Source of the DNA: Endosaccharibacter trunci
GTDB lineage: Bacteria; Pseudomonadota; Alphaproteobacteria; Acetobacterales; Acetobacteraceae
DNA length: 64,000 nucleotides
Direction: 5' to 3'
NCBI GenBank assembly: GCA_024515975.1
Contig: JAMSKV010000004.1
Span: forward strand, 186,001-250,000
The stretch's first letter is position 1. Each line of letters opens with the position of its first letter. The translations under genes were made by a program, and so were the position numbers. This document shows, in pieces, positions 28,027 through 38,100 of the stretch. The notes under the pieces were generated by a model. It worked only from the letters and a program-made list of their open reading frames with translations. It was not told where the DNA came from and made no database searches.

Positions 28027-28821
28027 ATGCAGCAGATCCAGCATCCCCGTTCGCAGAAAGCCCGAACCGCGGCAGGACGCGCCGGCCTCGCCGCCCTTCT
28101 GGCGCTGGGGGCCGCGGGCTGCGCCACCAAGCCGACCGATCCGGCGGCGCTGGCCGAATACAACCAGCGAAACGATCCGCTCGAGCCGACCAATCGCGTG
28201 ATCTACCGGGTCAGCAAGACGGTGGACGCCTATACCCTGAAGCCGGTGGCGCAGGCCTATGTCTGGGCAGTCCCGCTACCGGCGCGCACCGGCGTTTCCA
28301 ACGTGCTGAGCAACATCTCCAGCCCGGCCGTGTTCTTCAACGACGTGTTCGAAGCCAAGCCCCGGCGCGCCGGCGACACCTTCATGCGCTTCCTGATCAA
28401 CTCGACCGTGGGCGTGGCCGGCGTGTTCGACGTCGCCGCGGACTGGGGCTATCCCAAGCACTCGGCCAATGGCGGCATGACGCTGGCGGCCTGGGGCCTG
28501 CCCTCCGGCCCCTACCTGTTCCTGCCGCTGATCGGCCCGTCCAGCCCGCGCGCCGCCACCGGCTTCGCGATGGATGTCGGCTTCTCGCCCCTCACCTACG
28601 TCCCGCGCGGCTACGGGCTGATCACGCTGAACTGGGCGCTCTATGGCGTGGGCATCGTGTCCACGCGCGCCTCGGTGCTGAACGATCTCGATCAGATCCA
28701 GAAAACCGCGCTGGATCCCTACGCGACGATCCGCAGCCTTTACCGACAGCACACCAACGCCGAAATCGAGGCGATGCGGAATGACCACCGGGCGACGGTC
28801 CCGGACTGGTACTCCCACTGA
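28027..28821 (+). CDS. mlaA: MlaA (VacJ) outer-membrane lipoprotein
   Basis: MlaA removes misplaced phospholipids from the outer leaflet of the outer membrane and passes them to MlaC. The 264-residue product begins with a lipoprotein signal ending in LGAAGC, so Cys32 or so is lipidated. The family core starts at NDPLEPTNRVIYRV and includes RFLINSTVGVAGVFDVA and LPLIGPSSPRAATG. I chose ATG 28027, which has GAGG nine bases upstream. mlaC follows 17 bases later. The membrane parts mlaD, mlaE and mlaF are not in this window. Confidence 0.93.
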   Translation: MQQIQHPRSQKARTAAGRAGLAALLALGAAGCATKPTDPAALAEYNQRNDPLEPTNRVIYRVSKTVDAYTLKPVAQAYVWAVPLPARTGVSNVLSNISSPAVFFNDVFEAKPRRAGDTFMRFLINSTVGVAGVFDVAADWGYPKHSANGGMTLAAWGLPSGPYLFLPLIGPSSPRAATGFAMDVGFSPLTYVPRGYGLITLNWALYGVGIVSTRASVLNDLDQIQKTALDPYATIRSLYRQHTNAEIEAMRNDHRATVPDWYSH

Positions 28822-28838
28822 AACGGGAACAACGAACG

Positions 28839-29483
28839 ATGCCGAAGATCTCCTCGCTTTCCTCCGCGCGGCGCCTGCCGTTCGTTCTGGCTCTCGGCCT
28901 GGCGACCGCCGTCACCGCCCCCATGACCCCCGGCCTCATCTCCGCCGCCCATGCGCAGAGCAACGCCGGCGATGCCGCTTTCGTGCAGAGCCTGGCCCAG
29001 CGCATGATCGCCGTGGTGAACGGTCCGGGTTCGGCCGCCGAGAAGAAGGCGCAGATCCAGCCGCTGCTCGACCAGGACGTGGACGTGGACGCCATCGCCC
29101 GCTTCTGCCTCGGCCGCTTCTGGCGCACCGCGACCCCCGAGCAGCAGGCCCAGTACACCGCCCTGTTCCATCAGGTGCTGACCAATTCGATCGACGACAA
29201 GCTCGGCGAATATCGCGGCGTCGGCATCACCGTGGGCCAGGCCACCCAGCAGGACGGCAAGACCTATGTCGCCACCGTCATCAGCCGGCCGAACCAGCCC
29301 ACCGCCAACGTGCAATGGGTGATCAGCCATGCCACCGGCCAGCCGCGCATCGTGGACGTGGTGGCGGAAGGCGTCAGCCTCAGCCTCACCCAGCGCAGCG
29401 ACTATGCCAGCTTCCTGGCCCATAACGGCAACGATGTCGGCAGGCTGATCGCCGCGCTGAAGCGTCAGGTGTCGCGCGAGTGA
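28839..29483 (+). CDS. mlaC: MlaC family phospholipid-binding periplasmic protein
   Basis: The 214-residue product has a cleavable signal (about residues 1-40, ending SAAHAQ) and the MlaC domain. The latter is seen in QKKAQ-type helices, VDVDAIARFCLGRFWRTATPEQQAQY and DGKTYVATVISRP, followed by VQWVISHATGQPRIVDVVAEGVSL. It should shuttle lipids between the MlaA complex and the inner-membrane MlaFED transporter. The close spacing with mlaA supports joint expression. Confidence 0.9.
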   Translation: MPKISSLSSARRLPFVLALGLATAVTAPMTPGLISAAHAQSNAGDAAFVQSLAQRMIAVVNGPGSAAEKKAQIQPLLDQDVDVDAIARFCLGRFWRTATPEQQAQYTALFHQVLTNSIDDKLGEYRGVGITVGQATQQDGKTYVATVISRPNQPTANVQWVISHATGQPRIVDVVAEGVSLSLTQRSDYASFLAHNGNDVGRLIAALKRQVSRE

Positions 29484-29532
29484 TGGCCCGGGAGCGCCGT
29501 CCGATGGCGGCGCTCCGAACCTGCTTCCACCG

Positions 29533-30042
29533 TCAGCTGCGAACGCTTTCGTAGACCAGCATCGCATGGCCATCGCGATCGAAACGGTCGCACACGGTCA
29601 TGCCGATCCCGCCCAGCGTGGTGCGGGAGGCGAAATTGCTTTCCCGCGCGATCGCCACCACGCGCTTTTCGCCCGCATCATGCGCGAAGCGCAGCGCCGC
29701 CGACGCGGCCTCGCGCGCCAGGCCGCGTCCCCTTGCGTGCGGAAAAAGGGCGAACCGCAAGCCGAGGCCGCGCCCATCCGGGCGCTCGTGCAGCCCGGTC
29801 ATGCCGACGAACACTGCGTCCTCGCGCACGGTGAAAATCCCGACGCCGCGCCTGGCCCAGAACGCCACGTCGTCCGCCATCTCGGCTTCCGCCTGCACGC
29901 GGGACCGCACCCCGCCCAGCATCAGCGCGAAGGCGCCGGCGTCGCCCTTGAGCCGGGCCATGTCGTCCAGATCGCGCCATCCGACCGGCGCCAGCACGAG
30001 ACGCGCGGTTTTCACCACGCGTCCCACCGGCGCCGGAAGCAA
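29533..30042 (-). CDS. GNAT family N-acetyltransferase
   Basis: The roughly 169-residue product has a GNAT fold: TARLVLAPVGWRDLDDMARL at the N-terminus, then AVFVGMTGLHERPDGRGLGL and the acetyl-CoA binding loop seen in FPHARGRGLAREAASAAL. It ends with FASRTTLGGIGMTVCDRFDRDG. This is the RimJ/RimL-like subgroup that acetylates protein N-termini or small molecules; the acceptor is unknown. The start is uncertain: TTG 30042 has AGGG nearby, and GTG 30018 is the main alternative. It follows ettA on the same strand with a gap of 16 bases or more. Confidence 0.78.
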   Translation of the reverse strand: MLPAPVGRVVKTARLVLAPVGWRDLDDMARLKGDAGAFALMLGGVRSRVQAEAEMADDVAFWARRGVGIFTVREDAVFVGMTGLHERPDGRGLGLRFALFPHARGRGLAREAASAALRFAHDAGEKRVVAIARESNFASRTTLGGIGMTVCDRFDRDGHAMLVYESVRS

Positions 30043-30058
30043 CGAGACCCTGCCCGAT

Positions 30059-31738
30059 TCAGCGGGCCAGCGGGCGATACTTGATCCGGGCCGGGTCGGT
30101 CGCGTGCTCGCCGAGGCGGCGTCGCTTGTCCTCTTCGTAGGCCTGGAAGTTGCCCTCGAACCATTCCACGTGGCTGTCGCCCTCGAAGGCGAGGATATGG
30201 GTGGCCAGACGGTCCAGGAACCAGCGATCATGCGAGATGATCACCGCGCAGCCTGCGAACTCGGCCAGGGCCTCTTCCAGCGCGCGCAGTGTGTCGACAT
30301 CGAGATCGTTGGTCGGCTCGTCGAGCAGGATGACGTTGCTTTCCTTGCGCAGCATCTTGGCCAGATGCACGCGGTTGCGCTCGCCGCCCGAAAGGATTCC
30401 CACCTTCTTCTGCTGATCCGCGCCCTTGAAGTTGAACGCGCCGACATAGGCGCGGCTCTGCACCGCGCGCTTGCCCAGATAGATCACGTCGGTGCCGCCG
30501 GTGATCTCCTGCCAGACGGTGTTGTCGTCGTCGAGCGAGTTGCGGCTCTGGTCGACGTAGCCGAGCTTCACCGTCTCGCCGATCTTCAGCGTGCCGCCAT
30601 CGGGCTGGTCGTCGCCGGTGATCATCTTGAACAAGGTGGACTTGCCGGCGCCGTTCGGGCCGATCACGCCGACGATGCCGCCCGGCGGCAGCTTGAAGTC
30701 GAGCCCATCGATCAGCAGGCGGTTGCCGTAGCCCTTGCGGAGCTGGTTCGCCTCGATGACGGTGCCGCCCAGGCGCGGACCCGGCTGGATGACGACGTCG
30801 GCGACGCCCGTGGCGCGCTCCTGGTTCTGCGCCAGCATCTCCTCGTATTTCTGGATGCGGGCCTTGTTCTTGGCCTGACGCGCCTTCGGGCTGGCGCCGA
30901 TCCATTCCTGCTCGGCAGCGAGCGCGCGCGAGCGGGCGCTTTCCTCCTTCTCTTCCTGGGCCAGACGCTTGCGCTTCTGGGTCAGCCAGGAGGAGTAGTT
31001 GCCCTCGAACGGATAGCCGCGGCCGCGCTCGATCTCGAGGATCCAGTTGGTGACGTTGTCCAGGAAGTAGCGGTCATGGGTGATCACCATGACGGTGCCC
31101 TCGTAGTCGCGCAGGGTGCGCTCCAGCCAGGCCACGCTTTCGGCGTCGAGATGGTTGGTGGGCTCGTCGAGCAGCAGGATGTCGGGCTTTTCCAGCAGCA
31201 GACGGCACAGCGCCACGCGACGGCGCTCGCCGCCGGAGAGCTTGGTCACCGGGCTTTCCGCCGGCGGGCAGGCGAGCGCGCCCAGCGCGATCTCGATCTT
31301 GCGGTCCAGCTCCCAGCCGTCGCCGACGTCGATCTTTTCCTGCAGCTCGGCCTGCTCGGCGAGCAGCGCGTTCATCTCGTCGTCGTCCATGGGTTCGGCG
31401 AACTTCATGGAGATCTCGTTGAACCGGTCCACGGCCTTCTTCAGCTCGCCGAAGCCCAGCGCCACGTTCTCGCCGACGGTCAGGGTTTCGTCGAGCTTCG
31501 GTTCCTGCTCCAGATAGCCGATGCGGACGCCCTCGGCCGCCCAGGCCTCGCCGCCGAACTCCTTCTCGATGCCGGCCATGATCTTGAGCAGGGTGGACTT
31601 GCCGGCGCCGTTCACGCCCAGCACGCCGATCTTCACGCCGGGCAGGAAGGACAGGGTGATGCCCTTGAACACCTCGCGCCCGCCCGGGAACGCCTTGGTG
31701 AGGTCCTTCATCACATAGACATACTGGTAGGCGGCCAT
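30059..31738 (-). CDS. ettA: Energy-dependent translational throttle protein EttA
   Basis: EttA is a soluble ABC-F ATPase that binds the ribosomal E site and gates the first peptide bond according to the ADP/ATP ratio. The 559-residue chain has two ABC cassettes. The first has GVNGAGKST, LSGGERRRVALCR and LLLDEPTNHLD. The second has GPNGAGKST, LSGGERNRVHLAK and LLDEPTNDLDVDT. The linker with EEKEESARSRALAAEQEW is typical of EttA. The length matches the family. The start MAAYQYVYVMKDL is conserved. Confidence 0.95.
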   Translation of the reverse strand: MAAYQYVYVMKDLTKAFPGGREVFKGITLSFLPGVKIGVLGVNGAGKSTLLKIMAGIEKEFGGEAWAAEGVRIGYLEQEPKLDETLTVGENVALGFGELKKAVDRFNEISMKFAEPMDDDEMNALLAEQAELQEKIDVGDGWELDRKIEIALGALACPPAESPVTKLSGGERRRVALCRLLLEKPDILLLDEPTNHLDAESVAWLERTLRDYEGTVMVITHDRYFLDNVTNWILEIERGRGYPFEGNYSSWLTQKRKRLAQEEKEESARSRALAAEQEWIGASPKARQAKNKARIQKYEEMLAQNQERATGVADVVIQPGPRLGGTVIEANQLRKGYGNRLLIDGLDFKLPPGGIVGVIGPNGAGKSTLFKMITGDDQPDGGTLKIGETVKLGYVDQSRNSLDDDNTVWQEITGGTDVIYLGKRAVQSRAYVGAFNFKGADQQKKVGILSGGERNRVHLAKMLRKESNVILLDEPTNDLDVDTLRALEEALAEFAGCAVIISHDRWFLDRLATHILAFEGDSHVEWFEGNFQAYEEDKRRRLGEHATDPARIKYRPLAR

Positions 31739-31821
31739 GGAGAGGCTCCCGGAACGAGGTGGTCGGCTGGAACGGTCGGCGCGGTCTGACGCGGCGCGCC
31801 CGGACGGCGCGGGGCGGCATA

Positions 31822-31894
31822 TGCGCCCGGCAGGACTCGAACCCGCAACCAAGCCGTTATGAGCGGCCCGCTCTAACCATTGAGCTACAGGCGC
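31822..31894 (-). tRNA. tRNA with anticodon CAT, most likely tRNA-Ile2
   Basis: A 73-base tRNA cloverleaf reads on the minus strand. The acceptor stem is GCGCCTG paired with CGGGCGC, the D arm is AGCTCAATGGTTAGAGC, and the anticodon loop CTCATAA is closed by GCCG and CGGC. The T arm is GCGGGTTCGAGTCCTGC. The anticodon is CAT. The GGCTTGGTTG variable region resembles tRNA-Ile2, read after lysidine modification by TilS, rather than elongator tRNA-Met. The CCA end is not encoded. Confidence 0.88.
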
Positions 31895-32029
31895 ACAAGC
31901 CGCCCTCCCCATCGCCCAAACCAGCTGGTTTGGCAAGCATCCGACGCCGCGTCGCGCTTGGCAGAACGCCGCGCCACCGATACCTTCCCGGCGCAATCTC
32001 GCATCGTTGCAGCAAGAACAGGACCCTCC

Positions 32030-32554
32030 ATGGACGTCTCCAAGATCAGCGCCGGCAAGGACGTCCCCTGGGACATCAATGTCGTGGTCGAAATCCCGGC
32101 CGGCTCGTCGGTGAAGTACGAGCTCGACAAGGAGAGCGGCGCGATCTTCGTCGACCGGTTCCTGTTCACCCCCATGGCCTACCCGGCCGCCTACGGGTTC
32201 ATCCCGAACACGCTGGCCGCCGATGGCGATCCGGCCGACGCGCTGGTGCTGGCGCCGGCGCCGGTGGTGCCGGGCGCGGTGATCCGCGCGCGTCCGATCG
32301 GCATGCTGCGCATGGAAGACGAGAGCGGCCAGGACGAGAAGATCGTCTGCGTGCCGCATGACAAGATGCACACCCAGTTCACCGAGATCACCGAGGTGAG
32401 CCAGCTGCCCGAGATCACCCGCCAGGCGATCGAGCATTTCTTCACCCGCTACAAGGACCTCGAGAAGGGCAAGTGGGTGAAGGTGACCGGCTGGGCCGGC
32501 CGCGAGGAGGCCGGCCAGGTGATCCGCGACTCCCTTGCCGCCGCGAAGAAGTAA
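32030..32554 (+). CDS. ppa: Inorganic pyrophosphatase
   Basis: Ppa hydrolyses pyrophosphate made in biosynthetic reactions. The 174-residue product is a family I enzyme with NVVVEIPAGSSVKYELDK, YPAAYGFIPNTLAADGDPAD (the metal-binding aspartates) and EEAGQVIRDS at the end. The start is ATG 32030; 50 extra in-frame codons upstream overlap the tRNA and were rejected. It is convergent with the glycosyltransferase gene and is followed by a strong hairpin. Confidence 0.96.
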   Translation: MDVSKISAGKDVPWDINVVVEIPAGSSVKYELDKESGAIFVDRFLFTPMAYPAAYGFIPNTLAADGDPADALVLAPAPVVPGAVIRARPIGMLRMEDESGQDEKIVCVPHDKMHTQFTEITEVSQLPEITRQAIEHFFTRYKDLEKGKWVKVTGWAGREEAGQVIRDSLAAAKK

Positions 32555-32561
32555 GGACGTT

Positions 32562-32602
32562 TCGCCGGGCTGCCTTCCTTCCCGGAGAGGGCGGCCCGGC
32601 GA
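32562..32602. terminator. Strong stem-loop between ppa and a convergent gene
   Basis: TCGCCGGGC at 32562-32570 pairs with GCCCGGCGA at 32594-32602, and the adjacent TGCC and GGCG extend the stem to about 13 base pairs around a 15-base loop. It lies just after the ppa stop and ahead of the convergent glycosyltransferase stop, so it could end transcription from both sides. There is no T run. Confidence 0.55.
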
Positions 32603-32617
32603 CTGAACTCTCCGCCT

Positions 32618-33841
32618 CTACCCCGCCTCGATCGTCTGGCGGATCAGCGCCTCGTAATTGGCGAGATAGTCCGCCATCGCCAGGGTCCGCTCCGCGTCCT
32701 TGCGCGCCGCGCGGCGCAGGCGGTTGTTGAGCGCCGTATTCTCCAGCAGCTCCAGAACCGCATCGGCGAGCGCATCCGCGTCGAGAAACGGCACCAGCAG
32801 GCCGTTCTTCTTGTGGCGGATGAATTCCTGCACCGGCCCCGTGTCGCTGCCGACGATCGCGCATCCCGTCGCCATGGCCTCGCGCAGCGACCAGGACGCG
32901 ACGAACGGGTAGGTCAGGTAAAGATGCGCGTCCGACCGCTTCAGCAGATCGCCATAGGCGCGATAATCGAGCTTGCCGACGAAATGCACGCGCGACAGGT
33001 CGAGCCGGTCGCCCAGCTCGGCCAGGAGCAGCTCGCGCCACGTCCCTCGCGCCAGCCGCGCGCCGTAGGACACCCCGTCGCCGCCCACCAGGATGACGCG
33101 CGCATCCGGGCGCTCGTCGAGAATGCGCGGCAGGGCCCGCATGACGCGGTGAAACCCACGGTAAGGCTCCAGATCGCGTGACACGTAGGTGACGAGCTTC
33201 TCATCCGGCTGAACGGTGATCCCGCGCAGATGGAACGGCGCCTTGGCCAGAGACCGGTCCGGCGCGCAGACATCGAGATTGACCCCTTCCGGCAGCACCG
33301 TGATGCGATCGTGCGACCAGGCGGGATAGGTCGATTTCTGGAACAGGGTGGGGGTCTGGCCGGCGCCGTGATTGTTCAGCGCGATCAGGTTTACCGCGTT
33401 CTTGGCCCTGATCCGGGGATACATCAGCGGATCGCTGGGGAATTCCGGATCGAAACCGACGTCGAAATCGTCGGTATGGTAGTAGAACTCGAGATAGCCC
33501 AGAAGCGGCACGTCCGGAAAAACGTCCGGCAGGTTCAGCATCTCGCCCCAGCCGTGATGGCCGATGATGATGTCCGGCTTGAACCCCAGATCGCGCAGGC
33601 TGCGCGCCATGCCGGCGACCATCTCGGCGCGCAGCGTGGCGATCTCGAATTCCTGCGCGGCGGGCGACGTCTCCGGCGCTGCGCTGCGCGGCATCTTGTA
33701 GAAGACGCGCCGGACCCCCGGCATCGTGTTGCTGTTGGGTTCGCTGATGAACACCACCTCGTTATCGCCCTGGCGGGTGAGGTGCCGGACCAGATGAAGG
33801 AACTGGCCGGGAAAGTTCTGATGAACGAACAGATATTTCAA
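32618..33841 (-). CDS. Glycosyltransferase, GT4-like GT-B fold
   Basis: The 407-residue enzyme begins MKYLFVHQNFPGQFLHLVRHL, the N-terminal fold of one GT4 subgroup. It carries DIIIGHHGWGEML, LVTYVSRDLEPYRGFH (the phosphate-binding region) and REAMATGCAIVGSDTGPVQE, the donor-binding E-x7-E region near residue 330. No signal or membrane helix is present. It is the last gene of a six-gene minus-strand cluster with a type I exporter and a second, much larger glycosyltransferase, which suggests it modifies the exported substrate or a surface polymer. Confidence 0.85.
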   Translation of the reverse strand: MKYLFVHQNFPGQFLHLVRHLTRQGDNEVVFISEPNSNTMPGVRRVFYKMPRSAAPETSPAAQEFEIATLRAEMVAGMARSLRDLGFKPDIIIGHHGWGEMLNLPDVFPDVPLLGYLEFYYHTDDFDVGFDPEFPSDPLMYPRIRAKNAVNLIALNNHGAGQTPTLFQKSTYPAWSHDRITVLPEGVNLDVCAPDRSLAKAPFHLRGITVQPDEKLVTYVSRDLEPYRGFHRVMRALPRILDERPDARVILVGGDGVSYGARLARGTWRELLLAELGDRLDLSRVHFVGKLDYRAYGDLLKRSDAHLYLTYPFVASWSLREAMATGCAIVGSDTGPVQEFIRHKKNGLLVPFLDADALADAVLELLENTALNNRLRRAARKDAERTLAMADYLANYEALIRQTIEAG

Positions 33842-34008
33842 AAGCGGCTCGCGTTATTCTTGGACGGTTCCGTACGCGTCGCCAGACAGAGAATCACGGA
33901 TGACGAGCCGCGGAAAGAGAAGGCGCGTGACGATCGCCACGAACCGCGGGGAGTCGCGGAAACGTGTCCGCGCGACAGCGGAGGCACGTTTCCACGCCAT
34001 CAGCGCGT

Positions 34009-35061
34009 CTAGCGCGAGCGGCTACCCTTGACCGGCTTCTGCGGCCGGGTCGAAGGCTTGGCGGCGCGCTGGGGACCCGCCTGCGTCGGACGCGACGCAG
34101 CACGTGCAGGGGCGGCGGCGACCGGAGCCGGGCGCGTCGGCTTGGCCGGCCTGCCGGGTTTCGCGGCCTTGGCGGGTGCCGGAGCCGGCGCCGCGGCGGC
34201 CTTCGGCTGGCTGGTCTGCTCGTCTTCCAGCGGCACCAGTTCGATCTTGAAGGCTTCCAGCGGCGCGAGGCTTTCGGTTTCGGCGGTCTGGGTGCCGTCC
34301 ACCGGGCCGATCTCGCTGCCGTCGATGAAGGTGGCGTGGATGCGCACGGCGTATTTCTCCGCCGCCTCGCCCTTCAGGCGCACACGCAGGCCCAGGATCG
34401 GCAACGCCATGCCGCGGCTGCCGCAATACTTGCCGCCTTCGGCCCAGGGCGACAGCCAGCCCTTGCCGAGAACCGCCTGATATTCGATGTCGGCCGGATC
34501 GACGCGGCTGGCCGGCTGGATCGCGAAACCCTCGATCCAGTTCTGGCTGCCGCGCGTGCCCATCCACTCGCCGATACGGGTCAGCAGATCGCCGGCACGC
34601 TGGACATGCGCCGCCACCTCGGGCTTGTCGTCCGAAGCCGGTTCCGGCTTGCTCGCAGGCGCGTTCGGCGTCTCGGCAGCCTGCGGCACCACCGGCTGCG
34701 ACGGCGCAGGCTGCTCGCTCAAACGCAGGACCTGCAGCTTGGGTGCTTCCTGCGTGCTGTTGGCGGACTGATAGATCGACACCAGCACCTGCGCCTGGCC
34801 GCCGGCAACGCGCACCAGCGCCGCGCCGCTTTCACCGCCCAGCCAGCCATCCGGGCTGAAGGTGCTGATCTGCACCGCCTCGGCCGACACCGAAGGCGGA
34901 CGCGACACGCGCACGCCCGGCAGGCGGGTGGCCGGATCCGGAAGAGGCGTTCCAGGAGCATGGAAGATGCAGAACACCCCCGGGTCGAGAAGCATCAGAT
35001 GGGCCGACACTTTCAGCTCGGTCACCAAGCGCTGATTCGGTGTCGGGCTGGTCTGCGACAT
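34009..35061 (-). CDS. Protein with ChW-like domain and basic Pro/Ala tail
   Basis: The 350-residue product has no clear homologue to me. It can be split by eye into three parts. Residues 1-115 form a beta-rich domain (LVTELKVSAHLMLLDPGVFC). Residues 175-250 contain WIEGFAIQP, EYQAVLGKGWLSPWAEGG and LPILGLRVRLKG, close in pattern to the clostridial hydrophobic W (ChW) repeat. Residues 285-350 are a basic tail of Lys, Pro, Ala and Arg. It lacks a signal peptide, so if exported it would need another route, such as the neighbouring type I system. Its place inside the exporter and glycosyltransferase cluster makes it a candidate substrate. Confidence 0.65.
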   Translation of the reverse strand: MSQTSPTPNQRLVTELKVSAHLMLLDPGVFCIFHAPGTPLPDPATRLPGVRVSRPPSVSAEAVQISTFSPDGWLGGESGAALVRVAGGQAQVLVSIYQSANSTQEAPKLQVLRLSEQPAPSQPVVPQAAETPNAPASKPEPASDDKPEVAAHVQRAGDLLTRIGEWMGTRGSQNWIEGFAIQPASRVDPADIEYQAVLGKGWLSPWAEGGKYCGSRGMALPILGLRVRLKGEAAEKYAVRIHATFIDGSEIGPVDGTQTAETESLAPLEAFKIELVPLEDEQTSQPKAAAAPAPAPAKAAKPGRPAKPTRPAPVAAAPARAASRPTQAGPQRAAKPSTRPQKPVKGSRSR

Positions 35062-35102
35062 GAGAATGATCCGTTTGCTGATGTCTGCAGAATTGCAGGG
35101 TT

Positions 35103-38100
35103 TTATGGTTGCGGATGGTGCGACGACGGCGTGCGCTTCGCAATGGGCCGCGCGCCATGTTCGGCCACAGCCGCACTGTGCGGCCGTGCCTGCCGGGTCG
35201 TTCCGGCGCCGGGGCGGCAAAGACGCAACAGCACGGTGTTGAGATCGGCGATCGGCAGGCCCAGCGGCAGAACCGCGCCGCGACCCGTGGCCCGGATGCG
35301 GTCGGCCTGGGCGCCGATATCGAACGCCGCCACGGGCAGCCCGGCCCGCCAGGCCACGCTCAGCGTGAAGCACCAGGTCTCCGGCCAGATGGACGGCAGA
35401 AAGGCGAAATCCGCTTCCTGTTCCGCCACGAGGCCGACGCCATCCTCTTCCCGGTACTCACCGGTGACGAACAGGCACCCTTGGTCCATCAGCGCCATGT
35501 CGTCCGGGGTATGCCCGACCACGACGAATTCCAGCGGGAGGGCCCGCGCCCGCGCATCGATCAGGCAGTCCCGCAGAACCTCGTAGCCCTTCTCGCGCCC
35601 GATCGCGCCGATCACCACGATTCGGGCCGGACGGTCCGGACCGCCGCCGCGACGCCCGGGCGCGCGCGGCGCCGGCGACGAGACCGCGGCCAGGCGCGCC
35701 AAAGAGAGATCGGGCCGATCGGCCTCCCACGGCGAGATTTCGGCACGGATACCCGGAAAATGCCGTGCGATCCGGCGTGCGGCATCGTCCGACGGCGCGA
35801 TCACCCGTCGCGCCTCGGCCAGTTCGCGCGCCGAGCGCTTCAGAAGCGCCGGGACCGTGATCCGTTCGGCGAGATTGGAGCCCTGTGTCGCGATACAACG
35901 CTCGCAACCGGCCGGATCGGGCTCGCCGCAATAGCGGCCCTGGGGTCCGACCAGGGCGATGCGCTGGCAGAACCATGCGTAGTCATGGACGAACGCGTCG
36001 AAGGGCACGCCGAGCCGCGCGCACAGGCCGCGCAGCGATGCATGATGGCCCAGCAGATGATGCCATTCGGCATGCACGACCCCGTCCGGGCGCAGAAACG
36101 CCACCAGCGCCTCGAACTCGGCAGGCAGGGCGAAGCGCAGATTGGGAAAACGCTCGTCCACCGACAGGTCCGACAGCACGACGCCGTCCCCGTCCGGCCG
36201 CAGCGCGATCGGACGCAGCCCCTGGGCCTGGGCACGCCGGGCGCGTTCCCGCACAACGCGATCCACACCGCCGCCCTGGGCGTGGGTGATCAACAGGACG
36301 GCGCGCGGCGGCTGCCCGCGTTCGTCCCTGCGTCGGAGGGCCGCCCAGCGCGCGGCATCGAGCCGGAAGCGTGCCGGCGCCAGCGGATCGTCCGCGATAT
36401 GCTGCGCGATCAGCGCGTCGTAGCCGGGATGCAGCCGGTTCAGGATCTCGCCATTGCGGCGCATCAGCCCGGTGCGGGCGGCTCCGAACGAGACGTTGCC
36501 CTCATGCGCCACGAAGGCGCCCGGTACCGCCACGTGCCGCCAGCCGAGATGGCGGGCCCGCAGGCAGAAATCGTTCTCCTCGCCATAGCCCTGAGCGAAC
36601 AGATCCTCGCGTAGCAGGCCGGCCTGATCGAGGCAGTCGCGACGCAGATACAGGCAGAACCCGTGCCCGGTCGGGATGTCCACCACCGAATCCCCGTTCG
36701 CGACGGCCGCCAGGGCCATCATCCGGCGTGTCCCGGCCAGGTCGGGACATGGGTTCCGATCGCGATGGTCGGGATAGGACAGGATCGTGGCTTCATTGGA
36801 GAAGGGTGTGGCGGTGCCGATATCCGGCGCGCTGTAGACTCCGCGTTTCAGGGCCTCCAGCCAGCCCGGCGCGACCAGCGTGTCGGCGTTCAGCAACACC
36901 ACGTCGCGGCCGGCGCAGGCGGCGATACCGTCATTGGCGCTGGCCGGGAAGCCGCCATTCTCCGCCCTGCGGATCAGCACGATGCGGTCCTGCGCGGCCA
37001 TCGACACCAGGGCGGACACCAGGGCGCCATCCGGCGAGCGGTCCTCCACCACCACCAGCCGCCCGCCCTCCGGCATCGCGGCCAGGACGCTTTCGAGACA
37101 GTCCAGGGTCCGGCGCAAATGCTTGAAGACCGGAACCACCACGTCGGTCTCGCGCACCGGCCCGACGGCCGGATTCTCGCCCACCAGGGCGGCGGCCACC
37201 GGCAGAAAGGACGGTGGCGGAGCCGAAGGCGGCACCGGCGCGGGCAGACCGGCGCGCCCGAACGCCGCGACCCGGCTCGCCTCTGCCTGGATCGCTGCCA
37301 GGGCAGAGGCGGCGCGGCGCTCCAGACCGGGATCGAGCGGGCTGCCCACGAGCGGGCGTCCGTCGCTCCCCTCCACCGTCACGGGGCCCGATGCCATATC
37401 CAGCCCGGCCAGCTGCGCCGGATCGAAGCGGAGCAGGCGTGGCCGCGCCAACGGCGCATCGGCGCTCGGGATCTCGGCCAATTCCTCCATCACCGCATGC
37501 ACGGTGCGTCCGGCGCCATCCCGCAGGGTCACCTCCGGACGACGCTCCGGCTCGCCCGGGTGCCATATCCAGCCCGTCAGCGCGCCGTCCACCGCCTCCA
37601 CGAAGCCTTCGGTGCGGATCACGGAGGCGATGTCGATCGGGCTGCCCAGCAAGGCTGCGCCGTTCCGCTGAACGGTCACGGAACGCGCCCGGTTCCAGCC
37701 GGCCCGCAGCGCGATCCGCCCATTCCGAAGCCGCCCTTTGACCGGCACGCCGTCGATCCGGATGTCCAGCGTTCCGCCGCCAGCGCCGGCCTGAACCGCA
37801 TGCAGGGTTCCATCGCCCGACAGGCCGCACCAACCCGGCCAGCCCGCCGACTTTGCCGTTTCGGACAGAAAATTCGACATCGAGCGGTCGGGGGCGTGAC
37901 GGCGCAGCGCCTCGCCCAGCGCATCCGCCGCCTGATCGGCCTGATGCGCGGCGGTGCGGGCGGCGGCCAGCATGACCCAGCATTCGCGCTGATCGAACCG
38001 GCGCAACAGCGCCTTCAGCAGCGTCATGGCCCCGATCGGATCGCCGGTCTGCAGCCGGGCGACCGCCAGGGGGAAGAGCACCGTCGAGGAGTCACGTGCC

